Both the position numbers and the translations under genes were made by a program. From Cupriavidus pampae (lineage in GTDB: Bacteria; Pseudomonadota; Gammaproteobacteria; Burkholderiales; Burkholderiaceae), in assembly GCF_914271485.1 (NCBI RefSeq), contig NZ_CAJZAG010000006.1, positions 310,001 through 374,000 on the forward strand: a DNA stretch of 64,000 nucleotides, written 5' to 3'. The notes beneath the pieces were generated by a model. It was not told where the DNA came from. It worked only from the letters and a program-made list of their open reading frames with translations, and did no database searches. Positions 15,987-25,551 of the stretch are shown here, piece by piece. The stretch's first letter is position 1, and every line of letters begins with the position of its first letter.

Positions 15987-17899
15987 TGTCTTCCCATTTG
16001 GTATCCGCCCAGTTTCTTGGGCTCCTGGCGCTCTTTCTCGCGATTCTGTTCATCGCGGGACCATTCCTCGGCCGCTATATGCGCCGTGCGATGGAAGAGG
16101 GCAACTACAAACTGACGGCATGGGGCCGTCCGCTGGAACGACTGGTCTATCGCATCGGTGGCGTGCGTGCCGACGCCGAGATGGGCTGGAAGCAATACGC
16201 CATCGCGCTGATCGTCTTCAATCTGATTGGCGTGATCGCGGTCTACGCGCTGCAGCGCCTGCAGGGCGTGCTGCCGCTGAATCCACAGGGGTTCGGCGCG
16301 GTCTCGCCCGATTCGTCGTTCAACACCGCGATCAGCTTCGTTGCCAACACGAACTGGCAGGGCTACGCCGGTGAGTCGACGATGAGCTATCTGACCCAGA
16401 TGCTCGCGCTGACGGTCCAGAACTTCGTGTCCGCGGCCACCGGTATTGCGGTGGTGTTTGCGCTGATTCGTGGCTTCGCGCGTCATACCGCCCACACCAT
16501 CGGCAATTTCTGGACCGACATGACGCGCAGCACGCTGTACATCCTGCTGCCGCTGTCGGTGGTGATGGCCGTGGTGCTGGTGGGGCAGGGCGTGATCCAG
16601 AACTTCGACGCGTACAAGGATGTGTCGATGGTGACGGAAGTGGAATACACGCAGCCGAAGGTCGATGCCGCGGGCCAGCCCGTGCTCGACAAGGAAGGCA
16701 AGCCCGTCATGGAAGCCGCAAAGACCGGCACGCAGCAGCTGGCGATGGGTCCGGTTGCGTCGCAGGAAGCGATCAAGATGCTTGGCACCAACGGTGGCGG
16801 CTTCTTCAACGCCAATTCCGCGCATCCGTACGAGAACCCGACGCCGTTCGCGAACCTGATCGAGATGCTCGCGATCTTCCTGATTCCCGCCGCGTTGTGC
16901 TTCACGTTTGGCGAGATGGTGCGCGATCGTCGCCAGGGCGTGGCGGTCATCGCGTCGATGACGGTAATCTTCGTCGTCATGGCGCTGGCTGCGATGGCAT
17001 CCGAGGCCCAGATCACGGCCGCGCTCTCGCAATTGCCGATCGACCACGTGGCGTCCGCGCTGCAGGCCGGCGGCAATATGGAAGGCAAGGAAGTCCGATT
17101 CGGCATTTCGGCCAGCGCACTGTTCGCGACCATTACGACCGCGGCTTCGTGCGGCGCCGTCAATGCGATGCACGATTCGTTCACCGCGATCGGCGGCCTC
17201 GTGCCGATGCTGCTGATGCAACTGGGCGAAGTGGTGTTCGGCGGTGTGGGTTCCGGCCTGTACGGCATGCTCGTCTACGCGGTGCTGGCGGTGTTCATTG
17301 CGGGCCTGATGATCGGCCGCACGCCGGAGTACCTCGGCAAGAAGATCGAGACATACGAGATGAAGATGACTGCGGTGGCCATCCTCGTCACGCCGCTGCT
17401 GGTGCTGCTGGGCACCGCGATCGCGGTCATGGCGGATCCGGGCCGCGCGGGCGTGTTCAACCCAGGCACGCACGGTTTCTCCGAAATCCTGTACGCGCTG
17501 TCGTCGGCCGCCAACAACAACGGTAGCGCGTTCGCGGGCCTGTCCGCCAACACGCCGTTCTACAACACGCTGCTGGCCGCGGCAATGTGGTTCGGCCGCT
17601 TCTGGATCATCGTCCCGGTGCTCGCCATGGCTGGCTCGCTGGCCGCCAAGAAGCGCACGCCGGTGACGGCGGGCACGATGCCCACGCACGGTCCGCTGTT
17701 TGTCGTGTTGCTGGTTGGTTCGGTGCTGCTGGTTGGCGCGCTGACCTATGTGCCGGCGCTCGCGCTGGGCCCGGTGGCCGAACAGCTGCAGCCGCTGCAA
17801 GCCGCATCGACCGAGCCGTCCGCCACGCCCGCCGCCCCGGCCGCGCAGTTAGAGCAGACCCAGCAGCAACCCGCGGCGTTGACCGCCGCAACCCGGTAA
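15986..17899 (+). CDS. kdpA: K+-transporting ATPase subunit A
   Basis: A 637-residue multi-pass inner-membrane subunit, related to the SKT superfamily, that forms the K+ selectivity filter of KdpFABC. Conserved segments include [40 protein letters not shown] and [14 protein letters not shown], which carry filter Gly residues. The start at 15986 overlaps the kdpF stop, and the longer open frame is not used. Two features are longer than in E. coli: a charged periplasmic insertion around residues 220-250 and a C-terminal tail of about 40 Pro/Gln/Ala-rich residues. kdpB follows after 15 bp. Confidence 0.97.
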   Translation: MSSHLVSAQFLGLLALFLAILFIAGPFLGRYMRRAMEEGNYKLTAWGRPLERLVYRIGGVRADAEMGWKQYAIALIVFNLIGVIAVYALQRLQGVLPLNPQGFGAVSPDSSFNTAISFVANTNWQGYAGESTMSYLTQMLALTVQNFVSAATGIAVVFALIRGFARHTAHTIGNFWTDMTRSTLYILLPLSVVMAVVLVGQGVIQNFDAYKDVSMVTEVEYTQPKVDAAGQPVLDKEGKPVMEAAKTGTQQLAMGPVASQEAIKMLGTNGGGFFNANSAHPYENPTPFANLIEMLAIFLIPAALCFTFGEMVRDRRQGVAVIASMTVIFVVMALAAMASEAQITAALSQLPIDHVASALQAGGNMEGKEVRFGISASALFATITTAASCGAVNAMHDSFTAIGGLVPMLLMQLGEVVFGGVGSGLYGMLVYAVLAVFIAGLMIGRTPEYLGKKIETYEMKMTAVAILVTPLLVLLGTAIAVMADPGRAGVFNPGTHGFSEILYALSSAANNNGSAFAGLSANTPFYNTLLAAAMWFGRFWIIVPVLAMAGSLAAKKRTPVTAGTMPTHGPLFVVLLVGSVLLVGALTYVPALALGPVAEQLQPLQAASTEPSATPAAPAAQLEQTQQQPAALTAATR

Positions 17900-17914
17900 T
17901 TCGCGGAGAATCGC

Positions 17915-20161
17915 ATGCAACATGATTCCACGGTAGCGCACAAGAAAACAGGCGCGACCGATAACACTCAAGGGGCCAGCCGGACTGCCGTGCAAACGTC
18001 CGCCGCCACTTCGTCAGCGTCAGGCAAGGGCCCGCACGGCCGCCCGGCGCGCGGCATGTTCGCGCCCGAGCTGGTCAAGCCGGCTATCGTCGACGCGTTC
18101 CGCAAGCTCACGCCACGCGAGCAATTGCGCAACCCGGTGATGTTCGTGGTCTACGCGGGCAGCATCCTGACCACGATCCTGTTCCTGCGCGCATTGGTGA
18201 CGCCGAGCGCGGACGAGTCGGCGGGCTTTATCCTGGCCGTGTCGGTGTGGCTCTGGTTCACGGTGCTGTTCGCGAACTTTGCGGAAGCGCTGGCCGAGGG
18301 CCGCAGCAAGCAGCAGGCCGCCGCGTTGCGCGGTCTCAAGACCACGGTGACCGCACGCGTGGTGCGTGCCGGCCGCAAGGACTATCGCGCGCAGACCGCC
18401 ACCGAGGCGCGCGTGGCCACCGAACTGCGCAAGGGCGACGTCGTGCTGGTGGAAGCCGGCGATACGATCCCTGGCGACGGCGAGGTCATCGAAGGCGTGG
18501 CCTCGGTCGACGAGTCGGCGATCACCGGCGAATCGGCGCCGGTGATCCGCGAGTCGGGCGGCGACTTCTCGTCGGTGACGGGCGGCACGCGCGTGCTGTC
18601 GGACTGGATCGTCGTGCGCATCACGACCAATCCGGGCGAAAGCTTTATCGACCGCATGATCGGTATGGTCGAAGGCGCCAAGCGTCAGAAGACGCCGAAC
18701 GAACTCGCGCTGACGATCCTGCTGGTGGGCCTGACGCTGGTGCTGCTGCTGGCCACGGCCACGCTGCAGCCGTTCTCGCTGTACGCGGTGCTCGTGACCA
18801 AGCTCGGCGTGCCGGTATCGGTGACCGTGCTGGTGGCGCTGCTGGTCTGCCTGATCCCGACCACGATCGGCGGTCTGCTGTCCGCGATCGGTGTGGCCGG
18901 CATGAGCCGCATGATGGAAGCGAACGTGATTGCCACGTCGGGCCGCGCGGTGGAAGCCGCCGGTGACGTGGACGTGCTGCTGCTCGACAAGACGGGCACC
19001 ATCACGCACGGCAATCGCCAGGCCGCGCGCTTCGTGTGCGCACCGGGCGTGACCGAGCGTCAGCTCGCCGAGGCGGCATGGCTGTCGTCGCTGGCCGATG
19101 AAACGCCGGAAGGCCGCGGCATCGTCACGCTGGCACGCCAGCAACCGGGCGCTGTCGCGCCGGAGCTCAACAACCGGACCATGGACGCGCCGGTGTTTAT
19201 CCCGTTCAGCGCGCAGACGCGCATGAGCGGCGTGGACGTGACGCAGGGCAACCAGGTGCGCAGCGTGCGCAAGGGCGCGGCCGAAGCGGTGCGCCGCTAC
19301 GTGACCGAGCGCGCCGGCAAGTTCCCCGAGGCCCTGGTGCAGGCGGTGGACGATGTGGCGCGTGCCGGCAGCACGCCGCTGGTGGTGGTGGAAGCTGTGA
19401 GCGTCGGTACCGAGGACAGCGTACGCGTGCTGGGCGTGATCGAGCTCAAGGACATCGTCAAGGCGGGCATCAAGGAGCGTTTCGGCGAACTGCGCAAGAT
19501 GGGCATTCGCACGGTGATGATCACCGGCGACAACCGTCTGACGGCGGCCTCGATCGCAGCGGAAGCCGGTGTCGATGACTTCCTGGCCGAGGCCACACCC
19601 GAAGCGAAGCTGGCGATGATCCGCGAGTTCCAGCGCGAAGGCCGCCTCGTGGCGATGACCGGCGACGGCACCAACGATGCGCCCGCGCTGGCACAGGCGG
19701 ACGTGGCGGTGGCGATGAACAGCGGCACGCAGGCCGCGCGCGAGGCCGGCAACATGGTCGACCTCGACAGCAACCCGACCAAGCTGATCGAGATCGTCGA
19801 GATCGGCAAGCAGATGCTGATGACGCGCGGTTCGCTCACCACGTTCTCGGTGGCCAACGATATCGCGAAGTACTTCGCGATCATCCCGGCTGCGTTCGCG
19901 ACCACGTATCCGCAGCTGAACCTGCTCAACGTGATGGGTCTGGCCACGCCGGCCTCGGCCATCATGTCCGCGGTGATCTTCAACGCGCTGATCATCGTTG
20001 CGCTGATTCCGCTCGCGCTGCGCGGCGTGGTCTACCGCCCGCTTGGCGCCGCCACGCTGCTGCGTCGCAATCTGCTGATCTACGGGCTCGGCGGCATTCT
20101 GGTGCCATTTGTCGGCATCAAGCTGATCGACATGCTACTGGTGATGTTTGGCTGGGCCTGA
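17915..20161 (+). CDS. kdpB: K+-transporting P-type ATPase subunit B
   Basis: A 748-residue P1A-type ATPase that energises K+ uptake. The phosphorylated Asp is D358 in [12 protein letters not shown]. The TGES motif of the actuator domain appears as [15 protein letters not shown], the hinge as [25 protein letters not shown] ([10 protein letters not shown] signature), and nucleotide-binding residues lie between them. The first 45 or so residues are a low-complexity Ser/Thr/Ala tail absent from E. coli KdpB. An in-frame ATG at 18056 (MFAPELVKP) would remove it. It is part of the kdp operon, followed by kdpC after 36 bp. Confidence 0.97.
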   Translation: MQHDSTVAHKKTGATDNTQGASRTAVQTSAATSSASGKGPHGRPARGMFAPELVKPAIVDAFRKLTPREQLRNPVMFVVYAGSILTTILFLRALVTPSADESAGFILAVSVWLWFTVLFANFAEALAEGRSKQQAAALRGLKTTVTARVVRAGRKDYRAQTATEARVATELRKGDVVLVEAGDTIPGDGEVIEGVASVDESAITGESAPVIRESGGDFSSVTGGTRVLSDWIVVRITTNPGESFIDRMIGMVEGAKRQKTPNELALTILLVGLTLVLLLATATLQPFSLYAVLVTKLGVPVSVTVLVALLVCLIPTTIGGLLSAIGVAGMSRMMEANVIATSGRAVEAAGDVDVLLLDKTGTITHGNRQAARFVCAPGVTERQLAEAAWLSSLADETPEGRGIVTLARQQPGAVAPELNNRTMDAPVFIPFSAQTRMSGVDVTQGNQVRSVRKGAAEAVRRYVTERAGKFPEALVQAVDDVARAGSTPLVVVEAVSVGTEDSVRVLGVIELKDIVKAGIKERFGELRKMGIRTVMITGDNRLTAASIAAEAGVDDFLAEATPEAKLAMIREFQREGRLVAMTGDGTNDAPALAQADVAVAMNSGTQAAREAGNMVDLDSNPTKLIEIVEIGKQMLMTRGSLTTFSVANDIAKYFAIIPAAFATTYPQLNLLNVMGLATPASAIMSAVIFNALIIVALIPLALRGVVYRPLGAATLLRRNLLIYGLGGILVPFVGIKLIDMLLVMFGWA

Positions 20162-20197
20162 TTTTACGAATGCGCCCACGCAATACGGAGTAAGAAC

Positions 20198-20824
20198 ATG
20201 CAAACGCAACTGAAGACCACCACGCCGGCCCCCGCGCCGCAGGTACCCGTGCAGCAGGGCATGCTGCGCCCCGCGCTGACGTTGTTCGTCGCGCTGTCGA
20301 TTGTGACCGGGCTGCTGTATCCGGGCCTCGTCACCGGCATCGGCCGCACGCTGTTTCCGCATGAGGCGGCGGGTTCGCTGATCGTCAAAGACGGCAAGGT
20401 CGTCGGCTCTGAACTGATCGGGCAGCCGTTCTCCGATCCGAAGTACTTCTGGGGCCGCCTGTCGGCCACCGCGCCGATGCCGTACAACGCGGCCGCTTCG
20501 GTGGGTTCGAACCTGGGCCCGACCAACCCGGCGCTGACCGATGCGGCCAAGGCACGCATCGATGCGCTGCGCGAGGCCGATCCGGGTAACGACAAGCCGG
20601 TACCGGTGGATCTGGTCACCGCGTCGGGCAGCGGGCTCGATCCGCAGATCAGCCCGGCTGCGGCGCAGTATCAGGCCGCGCGCGTCGCGCGCCTGCGCGG
20701 TGTGCCCGTGGCCAGGGTGGAAGCACTGATCGCCGCCAATACGCGCAGCCCGGGCCTCGACGTGCTGGGTGAGCCTGGCGTCAATGTGCTGAAGCTGAAC
20801 CTCGCTCTTGATGCCATGAAGTAA
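20198..20824 (+). CDS. kdpC: K+-transporting ATPase subunit C
   Basis: A 208-residue subunit with one N-terminal membrane helix (about residues 27-50, [17 protein letters not shown]) and a periplasmic domain, needed for assembly and high affinity. Conserved stretches include [31 protein letters not shown] and [19 protein letters not shown]. Length is typical. It ends the structural part of the operon, and a long stem-loop and 106 bp separate it from kdpD. Confidence 0.97.
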   Translation: MQTQLKTTTPAPAPQVPVQQGMLRPALTLFVALSIVTGLLYPGLVTGIGRTLFPHEAAGSLIVKDGKVVGSELIGQPFSDPKYFWGRLSATAPMPYNAAASVGSNLGPTNPALTDAAKARIDALREADPGNDKPVPVDLVTASGSGLDPQISPAAAQYQAARVARLRGVPVARVEALIAANTRSPGLDVLGEPGVNVLKLNLALDAMK

Positions 20825-20836
20825 CCGCGTTACTTT

Positions 20837-20873
20837 CCCGCTTTCCTTCTTCCCACGGAAGAGGGAAGGCGGG
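20837..20873 (+). terminator. Long stem-loop between kdpC and kdpD
   Basis: Bases 20837-20853 (CCCGCTTTCCTTCTTCC) pair with 20857-20873 (GGAAGAGGGAAGGCGGG) as a 17-bp stem with two G-U pairs and a CAC loop. No T-run follows. It may stabilise the kdpFABC message or attenuate read-through into kdpDE. Confidence 0.55.
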
Positions 20874-20930
20874 AATCCCCGCCCGCATTTCCGCCGTGGC
20901 AGAATCGCAGCCATCTCTTCCCCGACTTCC

Positions 20931-23915
20931 ATGACCGAACCCGTCGCCCGCCCCGATCCGGATGACCTGCTCGAACGCGTGCAGGCGGAGGGCGCGCGCG
21001 CGGCGCGTGGCAAGCTGCGCGTGTACTTCGGCGCCTCGGCTGGCGTCGGCAAGACCTTCGCGATGCTGACCGCGGCGCGCGCGCTGCGCATGCAGGGGAC
21101 CGACGTGGCAATCGGCATCGTCGAGACCCATGGCCGCGCCGAGACCGAAGCGTTGCTCGAAGGGCTCGAGCGCCTGCCGATGCGGTCCGTGCCGTATCGC
21201 GACCGCGTGCTGCAGGAGTTCGACCTCGACGGCGCGCTCGCGCGGCGACCGGCGCTTGTGCTCGTGGACGAGCTTGCGCATTCCAACGCGGCGGGCAGCC
21301 GGCATCCCAAACGCTGGCAGGATATTCAGGAATTGCAGGCGGCCGGCATTGATGTCTGGACGACCGTCAACGTACAGCACCTCGACAGTCTCAATCAGGC
21401 GGTGGGCGGCATCACCGGCGTGCGCGTGTGGGAGACCGTGCCCGATGCGGTGTTCGATGGTGCCGACGAAGTCGTGCTGGTCGATCTGCCTGCCGACGAA
21501 CTGCTGCGGCGCCTGCGCGAGGGCAAGGTCTATTTCGCCGAGCAGGCAAAGCAGGCCGCGCGCAATTTCTTCCGCAAGGGCAACCTGATGGCGTTGCGCG
21601 AACTCGCGCTGCGCCGCACCGCCGATCGGGTAGACGACGATGTGCGCGCGTATCGCGACGCGCGCGCGATCTCGCCCGTGTGGCGCACGCGCGAGGCCGT
21701 GCTCGCCTGCATTGGCAGCGGTGACGATGCGGAGCAGGTGGTGCGCAGCGCGCGGCGGCTCGCGAGTCAGCTCGATTGCGACTGGCATGTGGTGACGATC
21801 GCCACGCCGCGCCTGACGCCGCTTGCCGAGACCGTGCGGGCGCGCATGCAGGCCGCGATGCGGCTTGCCGAGGAACTCGGCGCGCGCACCGATACGCTCG
21901 CGGGCGACGATATGGTGAGCGCGGTGACTGGATACGTGCGCCGCCACAATCTGACCAAGGTGATCGTGGGCCGCGCGCGCACCGATTGGCCGCGTGAAGG
22001 CAACTGGCTCGAACGCGGCCGCACATCGCTCGCGCGCGTGCTGGCGCCGGCGCTGGGCGTCGGCAACCGGCTGATCGGCCGGCAGACCTTTGCCGATGCG
22101 TTGGCGATGGGCTGTCCCGAGATTGACGTGATTCGCGTGGCGGCCGACACCACGCGCGCCGACCTGCGCCCGCGTACGGCCGGCGCGGGAGCGAGCGGCG
22201 TGGAGGGAACGGTGGCGGGGGCCGCGCTGGCCGATGATGAAGCCGCTATGGAGGCCGCGGCCGCCGCGGACGCCATCAGCCGCAAGCGCTGGTACGACTA
22301 CGGGTGGGCAGTGCTGTGGTGTGGCGCGGCTTCCGCGCTGTCGACGCTCACGCGCCCATGGTTCGATCAGGTCAACATCGCGATGCTGTTCCTTGCGGCC
22401 GTGGTCGGCGTGGCGTTACGTCATGGTCGTGGACCGGCCGCGCTCGCCTCGGTGCTCGCGGTTGGCTCGTTCGACTTTTTCTTTGTGCCGCCGCGCCTGT
22501 CGTTCGCCGTGAGCGACGTGCAGTACCTGCTGACCTTCGCGGTGCTGCTTACGGTGGGCCTGGTGATCGGTCAGTTGACGGCGGGGCTGCGCGAGCAGGC
22601 GCAGGTGGCCGTGCACCGCGAGACCGACGCGCGCACGCTGTACGAACTGGCACGGGAGTTGTCGGCGGCGCTGACGATCGAGCAGATCGGTGAAATCGGC
22701 AGCCGCTTTCTACGCGCCGCGTTCGATGCGCAGGCGACGTTCTTCGTAGTGGGTGCGCAAGGGCGGCTGGTGTCGCTGGCGTTCGACAGTGGCCATGGCG
22801 ATGCTCGCCACGGGCGTGACGAGAATGCGCGCACATCTGCAGACCTGCACAAGGGCGAGGCCATCGACAAGGTGCTCGCGCAATGGGTGTTCGATCACGG
22901 CCAGCCAGCTGGCACCGGCACGCATACGCTGCCGGGCAGCACCGTGCTGTACCTGCCGCTCAAGGCGCCGATGCAGACGCGCGGCGTGCTGGCAGTGGAG
23001 CCACGCGCATGGCGTGCATTGGCCGCGCCCGAACTGCGGCGCCAGGCGGATGTTTTCACGACGTTGATCGCCATCGCGATCGAACGTCTGCATTATGTGG
23101 AAGTCGCGCAGCAGGCGTTGCTGTCGATCGAATCAGAACGGTTGCGCAGTTCGCTGCTGGCCGCGGTTTCGCACGATCTGCGCACGCCGCTGACCGGCCT
23201 GATCGGTATGGCCGAGACCCTGCAGCGCGCGAACCCGCCGTTGCAGGATGACGTGGCAGCGACCGTCGATGCGATGCGTGGACAGGCGCTGCGCATGCGC
23301 ACGATGGTGGTCAATCTGCTGGATATGGCGCGTCTGCAGCGGCACGACGTGGCGTTGCAGCGCACGTGGCAGTCCCTCGAGGAACTCGTCGGCGCGGCGC
23401 TCGCATCGTTGCGTGATGCGCTCGCGGGCCATCGCGTACGCGTGGCGGATCTGTCGGTGCTGCCGCTGGTGGAATGCGACGGCGTGCTGATGGAGCGCGT
23501 GTTGTGCAATCTGCTGGAGAACGCCGCGAAATATACGCCGGCCGGTACCGAGATCCGTCTGCGCGGCACGCTCACCGAAGACGAAGTCCATCTGATCGTC
23601 GAGGACGAGGGCCCCGGCGTGCCGCGCGGCCGTGAGCGCCAGATTTTCGAGAAGTTCGTGCGCGGCGATAGCGAATCGTCGACCGCCGGCGTCGGCCTGG
23701 GTCTTGCGGTGTGCGATGCGATCATGCAGGCGCACGGGGGTCGCATCTGGGCGGATGCGGTGGAGGGTGCTGGTGCACGCTTCACGCTCGCACTGCCGCG
23801 CGGCAATCCGCCGGCGATCGAGCCGGAGGTCATCGATATGACCACGGAAGTCGCTAACCCGACCGAAACTGCGGACGTCGCGACGCAACCCATGCGCGAC
23901 AAGGAATCTCACTGA
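20931..23915 (+). CDS. kdpD: Osmosensitive K+ channel histidine kinase KdpD
   Basis: A 994-residue sensor kinase that phosphorylates KdpE under K+ limitation. The order is: cytoplasmic KdpD domain with Walker A GASAGVGKT (residues 34-42) and LVDELAHSN; a universal-stress-protein-like domain (about 250-380); four membrane helices (about 450-560); a GAF-like domain (about 580-725); and a kinase core with phospho-accepting H748 in AAVSHDLRTPLTG and N-box NLLENAAKYTPAG. Compared with E. coli KdpD (894 residues), it is longer in the linker before the membrane part (Ala-rich, about 420-445) and in the GAF region. kdpE starts one base after its stop. Confidence 0.96.
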   Translation: MTEPVARPDPDDLLERVQAEGARAARGKLRVYFGASAGVGKTFAMLTAARALRMQGTDVAIGIVETHGRAETEALLEGLERLPMRSVPYRDRVLQEFDLDGALARRPALVLVDELAHSNAAGSRHPKRWQDIQELQAAGIDVWTTVNVQHLDSLNQAVGGITGVRVWETVPDAVFDGADEVVLVDLPADELLRRLREGKVYFAEQAKQAARNFFRKGNLMALRELALRRTADRVDDDVRAYRDARAISPVWRTREAVLACIGSGDDAEQVVRSARRLASQLDCDWHVVTIATPRLTPLAETVRARMQAAMRLAEELGARTDTLAGDDMVSAVTGYVRRHNLTKVIVGRARTDWPREGNWLERGRTSLARVLAPALGVGNRLIGRQTFADALAMGCPEIDVIRVAADTTRADLRPRTAGAGASGVEGTVAGAALADDEAAMEAAAAADAISRKRWYDYGWAVLWCGAASALSTLTRPWFDQVNIAMLFLAAVVGVALRHGRGPAALASVLAVGSFDFFFVPPRLSFAVSDVQYLLTFAVLLTVGLVIGQLTAGLREQAQVAVHRETDARTLYELARELSAALTIEQIGEIGSRFLRAAFDAQATFFVVGAQGRLVSLAFDSGHGDARHGRDENARTSADLHKGEAIDKVLAQWVFDHGQPAGTGTHTLPGSTVLYLPLKAPMQTRGVLAVEPRAWRALAAPELRRQADVFTTLIAIAIERLHYVEVAQQALLSIESERLRSSLLAAVSHDLRTPLTGLIGMAETLQRANPPLQDDVAATVDAMRGQALRMRTMVVNLLDMARLQRHDVALQRTWQSLEELVGAALASLRDALAGHRVRVADLSVLPLVECDGVLMERVLCNLLENAAKYTPAGTEIRLRGTLTEDEVHLIVEDEGPGVPRGRERQIFEKFVRGDSESSTAGVGLGLAVCDAIMQAHGGRIWADAVEGAGARFTLALPRGNPPAIEPEVIDMTTEVANPTETADVATQPMRDKESH

Positions 23916-23916
23916 A

Positions 23917-24612
23917 ATGCCATTCGACTATTCGCCCACCGTCCTGCTCGTCGAGGACGAGCCGCACATTCGTCGTTTCGTGCGCGAGTCCTTGCAGGCC
24001 GAAGGCTGCATGGTGCACGAGGCGGACACGCTGAAACGCGGCCTGATCGACGCCGGCACGCGGCAGCCAGACGTCGTGATTCTCGACCTCGGCCTGCCCG
24101 ACGGTGACGGCATGACGCTGATCCGCGAGATGCGGACGTGGACCGAAGTGCCGGTGCTGGTGCTGTCGGCGCGCACCGAAGAATCGGACAAGATCGCCGC
24201 GCTCGATGCGGGCGCGGATGACTATCTGACCAAGCCGTTCGGTGTGGGCGAGCTGGTCGCGCGCGTGCGCGTGTTGCTGCGCCGCCATGCCAAAGCCAAT
24301 CCGCAGGGCACGCCGCAGATCGCGTTCGGCGACGTCAAGGTCGATCTCGCGAACCGGCTCGTCACGCGCGGCGAAGCGTCGATTCACCTGACGCCGATCG
24401 AGTACCGGCTGCTCGCGGTACTGATCGCGCATCGCGGCAAGGTCATGACCCATCGCGAACTGCTGCGCGAGGTCTGGGGCCCGTCGCATTCGGAGAGCAG
24501 CCACTATCTGCGTGTCTATATGGGCCATCTGCGGCACAAGCTCGAGGCCGATCCGGCGCAGCCGGCGCATTTGCTGACCGAAGTCGGCGTCGGCTACCGG
24601 TTCGCGGGGTAG
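23917..24612 (+). CDS. kdpE: Response regulator KdpE
   Basis: A 231-residue OmpR-type activator of kdpFABC. The receiver domain has acidic residues E13/D14 (VEDEPH), phospho-acceptor D57 (VVILDLGLPDGDG), a Ser switch residue (VLSARTEESDK) and Lys in LTKPFGVGELVAR. The winged-helix domain ends EVGVGYRFAG. The ATG lies one base after the kdpD stop, so translation is coupled. A good candidate binding site is at 15663-15679. Confidence 0.96.
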   Translation: MPFDYSPTVLLVEDEPHIRRFVRESLQAEGCMVHEADTLKRGLIDAGTRQPDVVILDLGLPDGDGMTLIREMRTWTEVPVLVLSARTEESDKIAALDAGADDYLTKPFGVGELVARVRVLLRRHAKANPQGTPQIAFGDVKVDLANRLVTRGEASIHLTPIEYRLLAVLIAHRGKVMTHRELLREVWGPSHSESSHYLRVYMGHLRHKLEADPAQPAHLLTEVGVGYRFAG

Positions 24613-24628
24613 TTGATGGTTATCGATG

Positions 24629-24671
24629 CGAGGAATGAAGCGATGAAATAAATCGCAGTCTTCATTCTTCG
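24629..24671 (+). terminator. Stem-loop after kdpE
   Basis: CGAGGAATGAAG (24629-24640) pairs with CTTCATTCTTCG (24660-24671), 12 bp with one G-U, and the loop contains a further small CGAT/ATCG helix. It lies 16 bp after the kdpE stop and probably ends the operon, although no T-run follows. Confidence 0.55.
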
Positions 24672-24755
24672 CTTGGATGGTTGGCGGTAACCCCACCGGG
24701 CCGATGCCATCCCCACTACACTGGCATTTGACCGGAACCGGACCGGAGTTTCCTC

Positions 24756-25538
24756 ATGCCTGCCTTGTACTTGCCACGCGCCAATTCCGTCGCGCGCGTT
24801 TGCCTGCCTTCCTGCCTGCCCAAGCTGCGCAGCGTGGCCATGGCGCTCTTTCTGACGCTGGCGGCCACGGCGGCCACTGCCGCGCCGGGGCGTCCCGCGC
24901 CGGCGCAGGCGCAGACCCATGCGGCCGTGGCCGACTATGACGCCGGCCGCTTCGACGCCGCGTTTCAGGGGTTCGGTGCGGCAGCCAGGCAGGGCAACCG
25001 ACTGGCGCAATTCAACTACGCAATGATGCTGCTGCGCGGCGAGGGCACTGTGGCCAGGCCGCAGGAAGCGCTGGTGTGGCTGCGCCGCGCCGCCGACAAC
25101 CAGATGACCCACGCGCAATACACGCTCGGCGATCTCTACGAGCGCGGGCAGCTTGTGCCGAAGTCGCTCGAGCAAGCCAATCAGTGGTACGAGCGCGCCG
25201 CACAGGGTGGCCATGTGGAGGCGCAGATGGCACTGGGCACCAACTATTTCACCGGGCGCGGCGTGGCGAAGGACTACGGCAAGGCCTTCACGTGGTACAG
25301 CCGCGCGGCAACCGCGGGCGATGGCGGCGCGCAGTACATCGTCGGCAGTTACTACGAGCGCGGGGAGCCGGGCGTGGTGGAGAAGGATATCGAGCAGGCG
25401 AAGATCTGGTACGCACGCTCGGCCGCGCACGGCGACCCGGGCTCGTTGGCCAAGCTGCGCTCGTTGCTCGAGGAGTCCGTGCGCGCGAAGGGGATCACCG
25501 AGGGCATCAACAAGGGCGCCGATGCCAAAGCGATGTAG
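24756..25538 (+). CDS. Secreted Sel1-repeat (TPR-like) protein
   Basis: A 260-residue protein with a hydrophobic export signal (LRSVAMALFLTLAATAATA, cleavage near residue 43) and four to five Sel1-like repeats of about 36 residues. Examples are AQFNYAMMLLRGEGTVARPQEALVWLRRAA, AQYTLGDLYERG, AQMALGTNYFTGRGVAKDYGKAFTWYSRAA and AQYIVGSYYERG. Sel1 repeats mediate protein-protein contacts. The ATG at 24840 would give a shorter, more normal signal peptide. The next gene begins 13 bp after its stop, so it may be cotranscribed with the ATP-grasp/transglutaminase pair. The role is unknown. Confidence 0.85.
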   Translation: MPALYLPRANSVARVCLPSCLPKLRSVAMALFLTLAATAATAAPGRPAPAQAQTHAAVADYDAGRFDAAFQGFGAAARQGNRLAQFNYAMMLLRGEGTVARPQEALVWLRRAADNQMTHAQYTLGDLYERGQLVPKSLEQANQWYERAAQGGHVEAQMALGTNYFTGRGVAKDYGKAFTWYSRAATAGDGGAQYIVGSYYERGEPGVVEKDIEQAKIWYARSAAHGDPGSLAKLRSLLEESVRAKGITEGINKGADAKAM

Positions 25539-25551
25539 AACGGACGACCTG

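Noticed and set aside
15947..17800. 617-codon minus-strand frame opposite kdpA
   Set aside because: Composition (His, Arg, Gln) is that of an antisense shadow, and kdpA is unmistakable on the plus strand.
25153..25551. Open frame extending the ATP-grasp gene upstream
   Set aside because: It runs through the Sel1-repeat gene in another frame and is rich in Arg/Ser, typical of a shadow frame.
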